Source: Tannerella sp.
GTDB lineage: Bacteria > Bacteroidota > Bacteroidia > Bacteroidales > Tannerellaceae
DNA length: 15,757 bases
Assembly (NCBI GenBank): GCA_031290635.1
Contig: JAITNE010000057.1
Location: 1 to 15,757, forward strand
Reading direction: 5' to 3'
The position numbers were made by a program, and so were the translations under genes. Below the pieces are notes generated by a model, which ran no database searches, had not been told where the DNA came from, and saw only the letters and a list, made by a program, of their open reading frames with translations. How positions within the stretch are numbered: position 1 is the first letter of the stretch; each line of letters opens with the position of its first letter. Shown one piece after another: positions 15,735 to 15,757 of this stretch.

Positions 15735-15757
15735 ATCGCGGCAGACAGAGGACGTTC
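15731..15757 (+). CDS. Possible start of the next gene, cut by window end
   Basis: An ATG overlaps the DUF6261 stop as ATGA and opens a frame reading MNRGRQRTF up to the window edge. Four-base overlaps are used within the V-ATPase operon here, so a coupled downstream gene is possible. Nine codons are too few to judge. Confidence 0.2.

Noticed and set aside
14110..15757. Transposon or integrated element at the tRNA-Arg
   Set aside because: No transposase or integrase gene is present, and no repeat of the tRNA 3' end is seen downstream within the window.

Overview
The window looks like a chromosomal segment of a Bacteroidales bacterium (gut or oral Bacteroides/Parabacteroides/Prevotella-like; genus not resolved). 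Four things point there: promoters of the Bacteroidetes type (TTTG, about 20 bp, TAnnTTTG); the vacuolar-type ATPase gene order E-DUF2764-A-B-D-I-K; a DUF6261-family protein; and a DnaK with the tail DVDFEEVK. All confident genes are on the + strand.

Region 1 (1-1721) is the 3' end of an F-type ATP synthase operon: the C-terminal half of the alpha subunit, cut by the window edge, and the gamma subunit. Region 2 (1732-9240) follows directly with its own -7 promoter element and is a complete Bacteroidetes-style V/A-type ATPase operon. It encodes subunit E (stator), a DUF2764 protein, catalytic A, non-catalytic B, rotor D, membrane subunit I and proteolipid K, with mostly overlapping or near-touching genes. 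No gene recognisable as subunit C, F or G/H is present. The K subunit keeps the ligand set of the Enterococcus hirae NtpK sodium site, so Na+ coupling is possible. Two different rotary ATPases therefore lie end to end.

Region 3 (9241-13734) has a 10-bp dyad, dnaK, a C/G-rich hairpin element, and a large exported patatin-like phospholipase joined to a POTRA-like segment and a predicted outer-membrane beta-barrel (type Vd-like layout).

Region 4 (13735-14774) is mostly non-coding. It holds a strong promoter, a tRNA-Arg(ACG) with a rare A19-U56 tertiary pair in place of G19-C56, a rho-independent terminator, a C-rich/G-poor stretch, and a second strong promoter. That second promoter drives a roughly 620-nt leader packed with structure: a hairpin with GGAGT in its loop, a two-copy 57-bp repeat, and a six-copy 42-bp tandem repeat in which every unit carries an 18-bp palindrome (CTCCTTACGCGTAAGGAG). 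A 195-codon reading frame crosses the leader, but I doubt it is a real protein.

Region 5 (14775-15757) encodes a DUF6261-like protein with a C-terminal beta-rich, Ig-like module and no evident signal peptide. A possible next gene starts with an ATGA overlap at the window edge. The most unusual part is the 14110-14774 leader/array and its association with the DUF6261 gene.
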